From the NCBI GenBank assembly GCA_020631315.1, contig JAHDHM010000012.1:1-19367 (forward strand): DNA of 19,367 nucleotides, written 5' to 3'. The position numbers and the translations under genes are program-made. This document shows positions 14,149 through 19,367 of the stretch, piece by piece. The notes below the pieces were generated by a model. It searched no databases. It worked only from the letters and a program-made list of their open reading frames with translations, and had not been told where the DNA came from. The stretch's first letter is position 1. Each line of letters opens with the position of its first letter. Source of the DNA: Acidimicrobiales bacterium. GTDB taxonomy: Bacteria; Actinomycetota; Acidimicrobiia; Acidimicrobiales; Poriferisodaliceae.

Positions 14149-14519
14149 GTCTCGACCAGCCCAGCGAGGCAGCACCGCACGACCTGCCGACCGCACAGCA
14201 GATGGTCGGCGCCGTGCGGGCCTGGCTCGCTGACGACCTCAGCTCACAGCTGTCAGGTGCGACCAAGTTCCACGCCCGCGTCGCCGCGAACATGCTCGCC
14301 ATCGTCGAGCGTGAGCTCGGCGTCGGCGACGCCCATGCCGTGGTGCATCGGGAGCGACTCGCCGGCCTCGGTGTCGACGACGACGCCGCGCTCGCCGCGG
14401 CGATCCGCGACGGTGCGTTCGACGACCGGATGGACGAGGTCACCGCGGCGATCCGCGCCTCGCTCGTCGACGAGCTGTCGGTGTCACATCCGGGGTACGT
14501 CGACGACCCCGTGATCTGA
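14145..14519 (+). CDS. DUF6285 domain protein
   Basis: A 124-residue protein fitting the DUF6285 pattern: HDLPTAQQMVGAVRAWLADDL near residues 10-30, then TKFHARVAANMLAIVERELG near residues 40-59, followed by an Ala/Asp-rich helical tail. No catalytic motif is evident. The start is ATG 14145, in a four-base ATGA overlap with the upstream kinase gene. From memory, this small family usually sits beside such APH-like kinases and acyl-CoA dehydrogenases, suggesting it is an accessory subunit of the kinase, but I know of no experimental proof. It converges on fabI across only 20 bases containing a palindrome. Confidence 0.75.
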   Translation: MSLDQPSEAAPHDLPTAQQMVGAVRAWLADDLSSQLSGATKFHARVAANMLAIVERELGVGDAHAVVHRERLAGLGVDDDAALAAAIRDGAFDDRMDEVTAAIRASLVDELSVSHPGYVDDPVI

Positions 14520-14529
14520 GCTGCGTGCC

Positions 14530-14541
14530 GACCCGCGGGTC
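14530..14541. terminator. Perfect 12-bp palindrome between convergent DUF6285 and fabI stops
   Basis: GACCCGCGGGTC spans most of the 20-base gap and the first bases of the fabI stop. It can form a short GC-rich hairpin on either strand and is a candidate bidirectional terminator. No U-tract follows. Confidence 0.35.
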
Positions 14542-15310
14542 AGGCGCCCATGGCGTGGTAGCCGCCGTCGACGTGGATGATCGAGCCGGTGGTCGCGGGG
14601 AACCAGTCGCTCATGAGTGCGAGCGTCGAGCGGGCGACGGCGTCCTGGTCGTTGACGTCCCAGCCCAGCGGAGCCCGGCCGTCCCACTCGTCCTCGAAGG
14701 CGGCGAAGCCGGGGATCGACTTGGCGGCCATGGTCCGGATCGGGCCCGCGCTGATCAGGTTCACCTTGATGCCCTCGGGACCGAGGTCACGGGCGAGGTA
14801 CCGGGCCGTCGACTCGAACGCCGCCTTCGCGACACCCATCCAGTCGTAGGCGGGCCAGGCGACCGTGGCGTCGAACGTGAGGCCGACCACGCTGCCGTTG
14901 GCTTCGGCGAGCAGTGGCCGCACCGCGCCGGTGAGCGCCTTGAGCGAGTAGGCGGAGATGTTCACCGCGACCGCGACGTCGTCCCACTCGGCGTTCATGA
15001 AGTTGCCGCCGAGGCAGGCCTCGGGAGCGAAGCCGATGGCGTGCAGCACACCGTCCACACGACCCCAGCGCTCGGCCAGGTCGGCACCGACGGCAGCGAG
15101 CTGCTCGGGCTCGGTGACGTCGAGCTCCAGGACGTCGGGCGTCACCGGCAGCTTGCGAGCCGTCCGCTGGGTGAGGCGCAGCCCGCGACCGGCTCCGGTG
15201 AGCACGACCTCGGCGCCTTCCTCGATGGCCTTGTGGGCCACCGCGTAGGCGATCGAGGCGTCCGTGAGGACGCCGGTGATGAGCAGCTTCTTGCCGTCGA
15301 GCAGTCCCAC
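14540..15310 (-). CDS. fabI: Enoyl-[acyl-carrier-protein] reductase (NADH), InhA/FabI type
   Basis: A 256-residue short-chain dehydrogenase-fold enzyme that reduces trans-2-enoyl-ACP in type II fatty acid synthesis. The N-terminus LLDGKKLLITGVLTDASIAYAVA is the FabI/InhA cofactor site. HAIGFAPEA (from residue 90) lines the NADH pocket. The catalytic Tyr155 and Lys162 form Y-x6-K in AYDWMGVAK, with Phe146 nine residues before the Tyr as in InhA, and AGPIRTMAAKSI is the substrate-loop region. Residue 91 is Ala where InhA has Ser94. Start GTG 15308-15310 is the first position giving the family N-terminus; GGGGA lies about 10 bases upstream. It is divergent from npdG across a 75-bp gap. The assignment is firm. 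Confidence 0.95.
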   Translation of the reverse strand: MGLLDGKKLLITGVLTDASIAYAVAHKAIEEGAEVVLTGAGRGLRLTQRTARKLPVTPDVLELDVTEPEQLAAVGADLAERWGRVDGVLHAIGFAPEACLGGNFMNAEWDDVAVAVNISAYSLKALTGAVRPLLAEANGSVVGLTFDATVAWPAYDWMGVAKAAFESTARYLARDLGPEGIKVNLISAGPIRTMAAKSIPGFAAFEDEWDGRAPLGWDVNDQDAVARSTLALMSDWFPATTGSIIHVDGGYHAMGA

Positions 15311-15348
15311 GAGTCGGACATCCCCATTCGATCTGGTCGGTCACGCCT

Positions 15349-15379
15349 TTGACCGGGCGGACCCGGGTGACGTTACCCT
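15349..15379 (+). promoter_or_regulatory. Promoter of the npdG operon, -35 TTGACC and -10 TACCCT
   Basis: TTGACC (15349-15354) and TACCCT (15374-15379) are separated by 19 bases, and six bases then lead to the GTG start at 15386. This is the best-formed promoter in the window and predicts a leaderless mRNA starting at or beside the GTG. Confidence 0.6.
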
Positions 15380-15385
15380 GCGGCG

Positions 15386-16117
15386 GTGACCGAGAATCTT
15401 CCAACGCCTGACGGCGACGCAGGATCCGAGCCCGCAGCCTCCGCCACCGACGGACCCGTGATCGGCATGCTCGGCGGTACCGGACCTGCGGGTTCCGCAC
15501 TCGCCGCACGCCTGGCGAGCGTCGGGATGAAGGTGCTCGTCGGCTCTCGTTCGAAGTACCGCGCCATGGAGGCCGTCGACGCAGTGCTCGAGGCCTGGCC
15601 GGATCGTCAGCTCGACATCACCGCGGTCGACAACGTCGCCGCAGCCCAGGCCGACCTCGTCATCATCGCCACGCCCTGGAAGGCGGCGGCGATCACCGCC
15701 CGCAGCGTCGCAGAGCATCTCGAGGGCAAGATCGTGGTCACGATGGCCAACGCCCTCGACCGGGTGGGCGACGAGTTCGTGCCGCTGATCCCACCGCGTG
15801 GTTCGGTCGCTGCCCACGTGCAGGCGATGGTGCCGTTCGCCCATGTGTGCGCGGCCTTCCAGCACGTGCCGGCCAAGGAGCTCGGTCACCTGGACGAGCC
15901 GATCGACAGCGACGTGCTCATCTGCTCGGACTCGCGTGAGGCGGCCGCCGAGCTGTCGGAGCTGGTGAATCGGATCCCGAACTTCCGGGCCTTGGACTGC
16001 GGCGAGCTCTCGAACGCCACGGCCATCGAGGCGTTCACCGCCGTGCTGCTCCAGCTGAACGTCCGCTACCGCACTCGCGTGGCACTCAAGCTGATCGGTC
16101 TCGAAGGCAAGCTCTGA
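15386..16117 (+). CDS. npdG: F420H2:NADP+ oxidoreductase (NADPH-dependent F420 reductase)
   Basis: A 243-residue cytosolic enzyme that transfers hydride between NADPH and coenzyme F420. After a hydrophilic extension of about 24 residues, the Rossmann motif GMLGGTGPAGSALAARLA (from residue 27) and the following VLVGSRS, which selects NADP, are the NpdG/Fno signature. DLVIIATPWKA, VVTMANALDR, VQAMVPFAHVCAAFQHVPA and the C-terminal helix complete the family pattern. The start is GTG 15386, set by the leaderless promoter 6 bases upstream. Presence of this gene implies the organism makes F420. It leads a plus-strand unit with the mshC-like gene 25 bases later. Confidence 0.9.
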   Translation: MTENLPTPDGDAGSEPAASATDGPVIGMLGGTGPAGSALAARLASVGMKVLVGSRSKYRAMEAVDAVLEAWPDRQLDITAVDNVAAAQADLVIIATPWKAAAITARSVAEHLEGKIVVTMANALDRVGDEFVPLIPPRGSVAAHVQAMVPFAHVCAAFQHVPAKELGHLDEPIDSDVLICSDSREAAAELSELVNRIPNFRALDCGELSNATAIEAFTAVLLQLNVRYRTRVALKLIGLEGKL

Positions 16118-16142
16118 GCCGACGCCGCTCGATGTCCTCGTG

Positions 16143-17246
16143 ATGCGCCTGTTCGAGACACGTGCCGGCCGGGTCGTGCCGTTCGAGCCCGGTCCGGTGG
16201 TGCGGATGTACACCTGCGGGATCACCCCGTACGACGCGACACACGTCGGTCACGCAGCGACGTTCCTCGCCTACGACGTGGTCCAGCGTCGATTGCGCGA
16301 TCTCGGACACGAGACGCGCTGCGTGCGCAACATCACCGACGTCGACGACGACATCCTCGAGCGGGCCCAGCACATCGGCGTCCACTACCTCGACCTGGCG
16401 GCGAACGCCCTGGCGACGTTCGAGGCGGACATGTCCGCGCTCGGGTTGTTGCCGGCGTGGAGCGAACCCCGGGCCACGTCGGCGATCTCCGACGTCCGGT
16501 CCTTCGTGGGTCGGGTGCTCGACAGCGGCCACGCCTACGAGGCGGACGGCGCGGTCTTCTTCGACGTCTCGACCGCTCCGGAGTTCGGTGAGCTGAGTGG
16601 TCTGCCACGAGCCGAGCTGGTCGCCCGTTCCGCCGAGGTCGAGCGAGCGTTGGAGGGGCGTCGCGATCCGCTCGACTTCGTGCTCTGGCAACCGAGCCGC
16701 GACGGCGAACCGCGCTGGACGTCGCGTTGGGGTCCCGGACGTCCCGGCTGGCATGTCGAATGTGCGGCGCTGGCCGTGCGCGAGCTCGGCCAACGGATCG
16801 ACCTGCACGGTGGCGGCGACGATCTCATCCACCCGCATCACGAGTGTGAGCAGGCGCAGGTCGAAGCCGTGACGGGGGACCGGTTCGTGACCCACTGGAT
16901 GCACACTGCCGCCGTGCACGCGGACGGGTCCAAGATGGCGAAGTCGACGGGGAACCTGACCTTCGTCGCCCATCTGCGCCGTCGTCACGATCCGATGGCC
17001 ATCCGGCTGGCGATCGTCGGGCACCACTATCGAGCGTCATGGGAGTGGTCGGACGAGTTGCTCGTCGAGGCGGAGACCCGTCTGGCGTCGTGGCGAGCCG
17101 CTGGGCCCGGTGATGCCGCTCTGGACGAGGTCCGTGCCGCTCTCGACGACGATCTCGACACCCCGTCGGCGATCCGAGCCGTCGACGACGCAGCACGCTC
17201 GGGGCACGGTGTCGGTGACGCCGCGGTGCTCCTCGGAGTGGTGTGA
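16143..17246 (+). CDS. mshC: MshC-like cysteine ligase of mycothiol biosynthesis (class I CysRS fold)
   Basis: A 367-residue enzyme of the cysteinyl-tRNA synthetase fold. MYTCGITPYDATHVGHA holds a zinc Cys (25) and the HIGH-like H34-VG-H37. Other motifs are NITDVDD, GPGRPGWHVECAA, HGGGDDLIHPHHE and KMAKS (264-268). The reading GITPYDATH (CysRS usually has GPTVYD), the short C-terminus ending soon after DDDLDTPSAIRAVDD, and the total length without a tRNA-binding domain all favour MshC. MshC joins cysteine to glucosaminyl-inositol using ATP. A divergent CysRS-like protein of other function is the alternative. ATG 16143 is used; GTG 16140 directly before it is also possible. The TGA overlaps the next start (GTGA). 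Residue 24 is Thr where I recall Val. Confidence 0.75.
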   Translation: MRLFETRAGRVVPFEPGPVVRMYTCGITPYDATHVGHAATFLAYDVVQRRLRDLGHETRCVRNITDVDDDILERAQHIGVHYLDLAANALATFEADMSALGLLPAWSEPRATSAISDVRSFVGRVLDSGHAYEADGAVFFDVSTAPEFGELSGLPRAELVARSAEVERALEGRRDPLDFVLWQPSRDGEPRWTSRWGPGRPGWHVECAALAVRELGQRIDLHGGGDDLIHPHHECEQAQVEAVTGDRFVTHWMHTAAVHADGSKMAKSTGNLTFVAHLRRRHDPMAIRLAIVGHHYRASWEWSDELLVEAETRLASWRAAGPGDAALDEVRAALDDDLDTPSAIRAVDDAARSGHGVGDAAVLLGVV

Positions 17247-18514
17247 GGCTCGCACGTTCGCTCCGAGTCCTGGCGGGACTGCTCGGCGTCGCGCTCGTCG
17301 TCGTGCTGCTGGCCCAGTCGGTGTCGGCCCAGTCGGTGTCGGACCAGGTCGAGGCCGGTGTCGCCGCTGACCGCGCCGATCGGGTCGGTCTGCTCGCACG
17401 GTTCTCGGACCGGCCGACCGTCGCTCCTGCGCAGGTGGTCGAGGAGCTCTCGGCGTTGCTTGCACACCGATCCGAACGCAGGGCTGCCGGCGATGCCGAC
17501 GCCGTCGTCGCGACCTTGGCACCGGATGCGTCGGCGTCGTTGATCGAGACCGAGCGTCGCTCGGTGGAGCAGGCCGCTGCTCTCGGTGTGGTCGGCTGGC
17601 GTGAGGAGCTGTCCACACCGGTGGCCGATCTTTCCCCACCGGACACGCCGGCCGATCAGCTGGTGCTGTCGGTGAATCGTCACTGGCGGATCGAGGGCAT
17701 CGACACCTGGGAGCGTGCCAGTTCTGTCGTCTACACGTTCGTTCGCACGGACTCGGGTTGGCGTGTGCGTGCCGACGATGCGCTGGACCGGATCGGCTGG
17801 GCGTCGGACCGACAGCTGTGGGAGATCACCGACGTCGACGTCGTTCGCAGGGACAGGGTCCTCGTCGTCGGCGATGCGGGGACGAATCGGCTGGAGTCGG
17901 TCGCCGACGTGACCGCCGAGGCGCTCGCCAGGTTCGACGAACGATGGGATCCTGCGTGGGACCGAGCCTGGGCGGGATCGGTGATGGTGCTCGTCCCCGA
18001 TGGTCTGTCGCGGCTGGAGGAGTTGTTGCGCCCGACCGGCGACGCGTCGCGCTTCGTCGCGTTCACCACGCTCGACATCGATCGGGGCGACGGTTGGCAG
18101 GTCGTGTCGCCGCGGATCGTCACGCAGGAGTCGAACCTCAGCCGACGATCCGTCGAGCGCCAGATCGAGGTGATGGTCCACGAGCTCGTGCACGTGGCGT
18201 CGGTCCACGAGTCCGGTCCGGCGACACCACTGTGGCTGCACGAGGGGTTCGCGGACTGGGTGACGCTCGGCCGCCCGACCGCCGAAGGTGACCTGTCGTT
18301 CCCGCATCTGCACGTCTTCCGGACCGGCGACGTGTCGGCGATCTCCGCGGCCTACGCCCAAGCCGCGAACACGATGGCGGTGCTCGCGGGCGACCTCGGT
18401 GACGCCGCGGTCTGGGATCTGTTCACGACGACGGGCGCCTTCCGGTCGTCGGCCGGCAGTGCCGACCACCTCGTGTCGTCGGTGATCGACGAACTCGCGA
18501 CGACTTCCGAGTGA
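17243..18514 (+). CDS. Secreted or membrane-anchored HExxH metalloprotease-like protein
   Basis: A 423-residue protein. The N-terminal signal segment (LRVLAGLLGVALVVVLLAQSVSA) ends in a duplicated AQSVS; cleavage after VSA near residue 29 is plausible. A middle region has SnoaL/NTF2-like strands (HWRIEGIDTWERASSVVYTFVR). The C-terminal domain has a gluzincin zinc site: H313-ELV-H317 with the third ligand Glu334 in LHEGFADWV, followed by helices (YAQAANTMAVLAGDLG). This matches Peptidase_MA-like families, which are poorly characterised. The start is GTG 17243 overlapping the mshC stop (GTGA), so it is translationally coupled to it although its product is extracytoplasmic. Substrate unknown; activity is inferred from the intact motif. 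Confidence 0.75.
   Translation: MRLARSLRVLAGLLGVALVVVLLAQSVSAQSVSDQVEAGVAADRADRVGLLARFSDRPTVAPAQVVEELSALLAHRSERRAAGDADAVVATLAPDASASLIETERRSVEQAAALGVVGWREELSTPVADLSPPDTPADQLVLSVNRHWRIEGIDTWERASSVVYTFVRTDSGWRVRADDALDRIGWASDRQLWEITDVDVVRRDRVLVVGDAGTNRLESVADVTAEALARFDERWDPAWDRAWAGSVMVLVPDGLSRLEELLRPTGDASRFVAFTTLDIDRGDGWQVVSPRIVTQESNLSRRSVERQIEVMVHELVHVASVHESGPATPLWLHEGFADWVTLGRPTAEGDLSFPHLHVFRTGDVSAISAAYAQAANTMAVLAGDLGDAAVWDLFTTTGAFRSSAGSADHLVSSVIDELATTSE
17311..17340 (+). repeat. 15-bp tandem duplication at the signal peptide end
   Basis: ggcccagtcggtgtc occurs twice without mismatch and encodes the duplicated AQSVS at residues 24-33 of the metalloprotease, at the likely signal peptidase site. 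A degenerate third unit (ggaccaggtc) follows. Confidence 0.85.
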
Positions 18515-18528
18515 GCGGGCGGGTGCAG

Positions 18529-18546
18529 ATGACGGAGGCGACATGA
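18529..18546 (+). other. Duplicated start region with possible five-codon minicistron (MTEAT-stop)
   Basis: ATGACGGAG occurs at 18529-18537 and again at 18543-18551, the latter being the HIT gene start. The first copy opens ATG ACG GAG GCG ACA TGA, whose stop overlaps the HIT ATG (ATGA). The GGAGG inside it (18534-18538) is also the ribosome binding site of the HIT gene, so translation of the minicistron is uncertain. Confidence 0.35.
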
Positions 18547-19067
18547 CGGAGTCACTCGATCGGCTCTGGGCGGGTTGGCGCTCGGCGTATCTGTCCGGCG
18601 ACGTGGAGGATGTCGCTGCAGGCGCCGACTGCGTGTTGTGCGCCGTGATCGACGCAGCGGTCGACGGCGGCCGCAACCTGGTCGCCGCGTCGGACCATGC
18701 CGTGGTGGTGCTCAACGCGTTCCCCTACACCTCGGGGCATGTGCTCGTGTTGCCACGACGTCATCACGACACGCTCGACGGGCTCGATGCCGAGGAACAC
18801 GCCGAGCTGTGGCGGCTGGTGCGTGACGCGTCGACCGCGATCAAGCACGCGTACTCGCCTGACGGGCTCAACGTCGGTGTGAACGAAGGAGCCGCGGCCG
18901 GGGCGGGGCTTCCCGAACACCTCCACGCACACGTGCTGCCCAGGTGGTTCGGCGACACCAGCTTCACCACCACCGTCGCCGGGGTCCGTGTGATGCCCGA
19001 GACGCTGGAGACCACCGTCGAACGGCTGCGAGCCGCGTGGCCCGGCGCCGACAGGCCGCTACCGTGA
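18543..19067 (+). CDS. HIT-family nucleotide phosphorylase/hydrolase (Ap4A phosphorylase-like)
   Basis: A 174-residue protein with the HIT triad HLHAHV (His126, His128, His130) followed by PRW. A central LNAFPYTSGHVLVLPRRH strand-turn and GLNVGVNEGAAAGAGLPEHLHAHVLPRW-like block match the actinobacterial Rv2613c group, which degrades diadenosine tetraphosphate. Cys30 and Cys33 (CVLC) may bind zinc, a feature of some HIT proteins. GGAGG lies 4 bases before ATG 18543. It follows the metalloprotease by 28 bases and overlaps the next membrane protein gene by four bases (GTGA). The HIT call is firm; the exact nucleotide substrate is inferred. Confidence 0.88.
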   Translation: MTESLDRLWAGWRSAYLSGDVEDVAAGADCVLCAVIDAAVDGGRNLVAASDHAVVVLNAFPYTSGHVLVLPRRHHDTLDGLDAEEHAELWRLVRDASTAIKHAYSPDGLNVGVNEGAAAGAGLPEHLHAHVLPRWFGDTSFTTTVAGVRVMPETLETTVERLRAAWPGADRPLP

Positions 19068-19367
19068 CGCCGATGAACGGACCTGAGGGCGACGTGCCCG
19101 ACTCGCACGACGATCCCGAGATCTCGCTGGAGAACGTCGTCGACGAACTGCCCGAGGACCTCGATCGTGGCTTCGTCGGGCCCTACGAGTTCCCCGACAA
19201 CAAGCGACGGCGGGTGCCGGGCGCGCTGTACCTCGTCATGGCGGCACTCGTCGGTCTGCTCGTCGCGAGCGCCGGTGACGATGCCGTGCTGTCGAACCGT
19301 GGCTTGGTGATCGGTCTCGTCGCCCTGGCGGCCATCGGCGCCTACCACCTGGTCGCCGCCGTACCCC
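19064..19367 (+). CDS. Membrane protein of unknown function (5' part only)
   Basis: The frame runs off the end of the window. The start may be GTG 19064, overlapping the HIT stop (GTGA) as at other junctions here, or ATG 19073. The first 50 or so residues are strongly acidic (DDPEISLENVVDELPEDL) and cytosolic-looking, then a basic KRRR precedes two hydrophobic segments: ALYLVMAALVGLLVAS and GLVIGLVALAAIGAYHLVAA. It looks like a small integral membrane protein. I recognise no family from the visible 101 residues. In mycobacteria the HIT gene is followed by the phosphatidylinositol phosphate synthase gene, but this sequence does not show its CDP-alcohol motif. Confidence 0.7.
   Translation, partial: MTPMNGPEGDVPDSHDDPEISLENVVDELPEDLDRGFVGPYEFPDNKRRRVPGALYLVMAALVGLLVASAGDDAVLSNRGLVIGLVALAAIGAYHLVAAVP

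Noticed and set aside
14530..14541. Restriction-type or attachment-site palindrome
   Set aside because: No integrase, phage or methylase gene is nearby; position between two stops fits a terminator better.
17027..18715. 562-codon minus-strand open frame
   Set aside because: It is antisense to the metalloprotease with its HExxH site and to parts of mshC and HIT. The translation is Arg/Asp-rich without recognisable motifs.

Overview
The window is very GC-rich, densely packed bacterial chromosome with almost no non-coding sequence. No gap between genes exceeds about 140 bases, and there are no rRNA or tRNA genes, transposases or CRISPR arrays. Gene content points to a high-GC actinobacterium: an InhA-type enoyl-ACP reductase, an F420:NADP oxidoreductase (NpdG), a MshC-like mycothiol ligase and a Rv2613c-like HIT protein. 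The overall flavour resembles Acidimicrobiia (Ilumatobacter-like), but that placement is inference from memory. Many genes overlap by a GTGA or ATGA stop/start. Several lack a Shine-Dalgarno sequence but have a TANNNT -10 box 6-7 nt before the start codon, as in leaderless transcripts.

Layout. 1-576: 3' end of a probable type-1 periplasmic binding protein. 599-1402: HAD-IIB phosphatase. 1467-3449, minus strand: a coupled operon of a cupin/JmjC-like protein, a DUF952 protein and a LOG-family nucleotide-binding protein. 3533-4021: small lipoprotein. 4067-4777, minus: TetR regulator. 4913-9253, minus: a MarR regulator and the two halves of a heterodimeric ABC exporter. 9377/9389-11745: two tandem CNNM/CorC-type membrane proteins, the second frameshifted near its end and running into a 15-bp tandem repeat. 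11809-13140: secreted coiled-coil M23 peptidase. 13189-14519: APH-like kinase plus DUF6285 pair. 14540-15310, minus: FabI/InhA. 15386-19367: npdG, mshC-like ligase, a secreted HExxH metalloprotease, a HIT hydrolase and a partial membrane protein, all on the plus strand and largely overlapping.

How the genes work together. The MarR-ABC-ABC unit is a drug- or lipid-type exporter under its own regulator. Its two ATPase halves show the asymmetric motif changes of a one-degenerate-site heterodimer. The npdG/mshC unit joins two actinobacterial redox cofactors (F420 and mycothiol). FabI serves type II fatty acid synthesis and starts divergently from npdG.

The most unusual signals are fine-scale. 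A 17-bp duplication between the two ABC genes leaves a five-codon minicistron linked to both neighbours by TGATG overlaps. A frameshift in the second CorC-like gene lies next to a repeat array in which half the units carry the reverse complement of the other half's core. Short tandem repeats, several exactly 15 bp long, recur at gene ends. No complete, obviously novel defence or metabolic system is evident; the cupin-DUF952-LOG operon is the best candidate for an uncharacterised functional unit.
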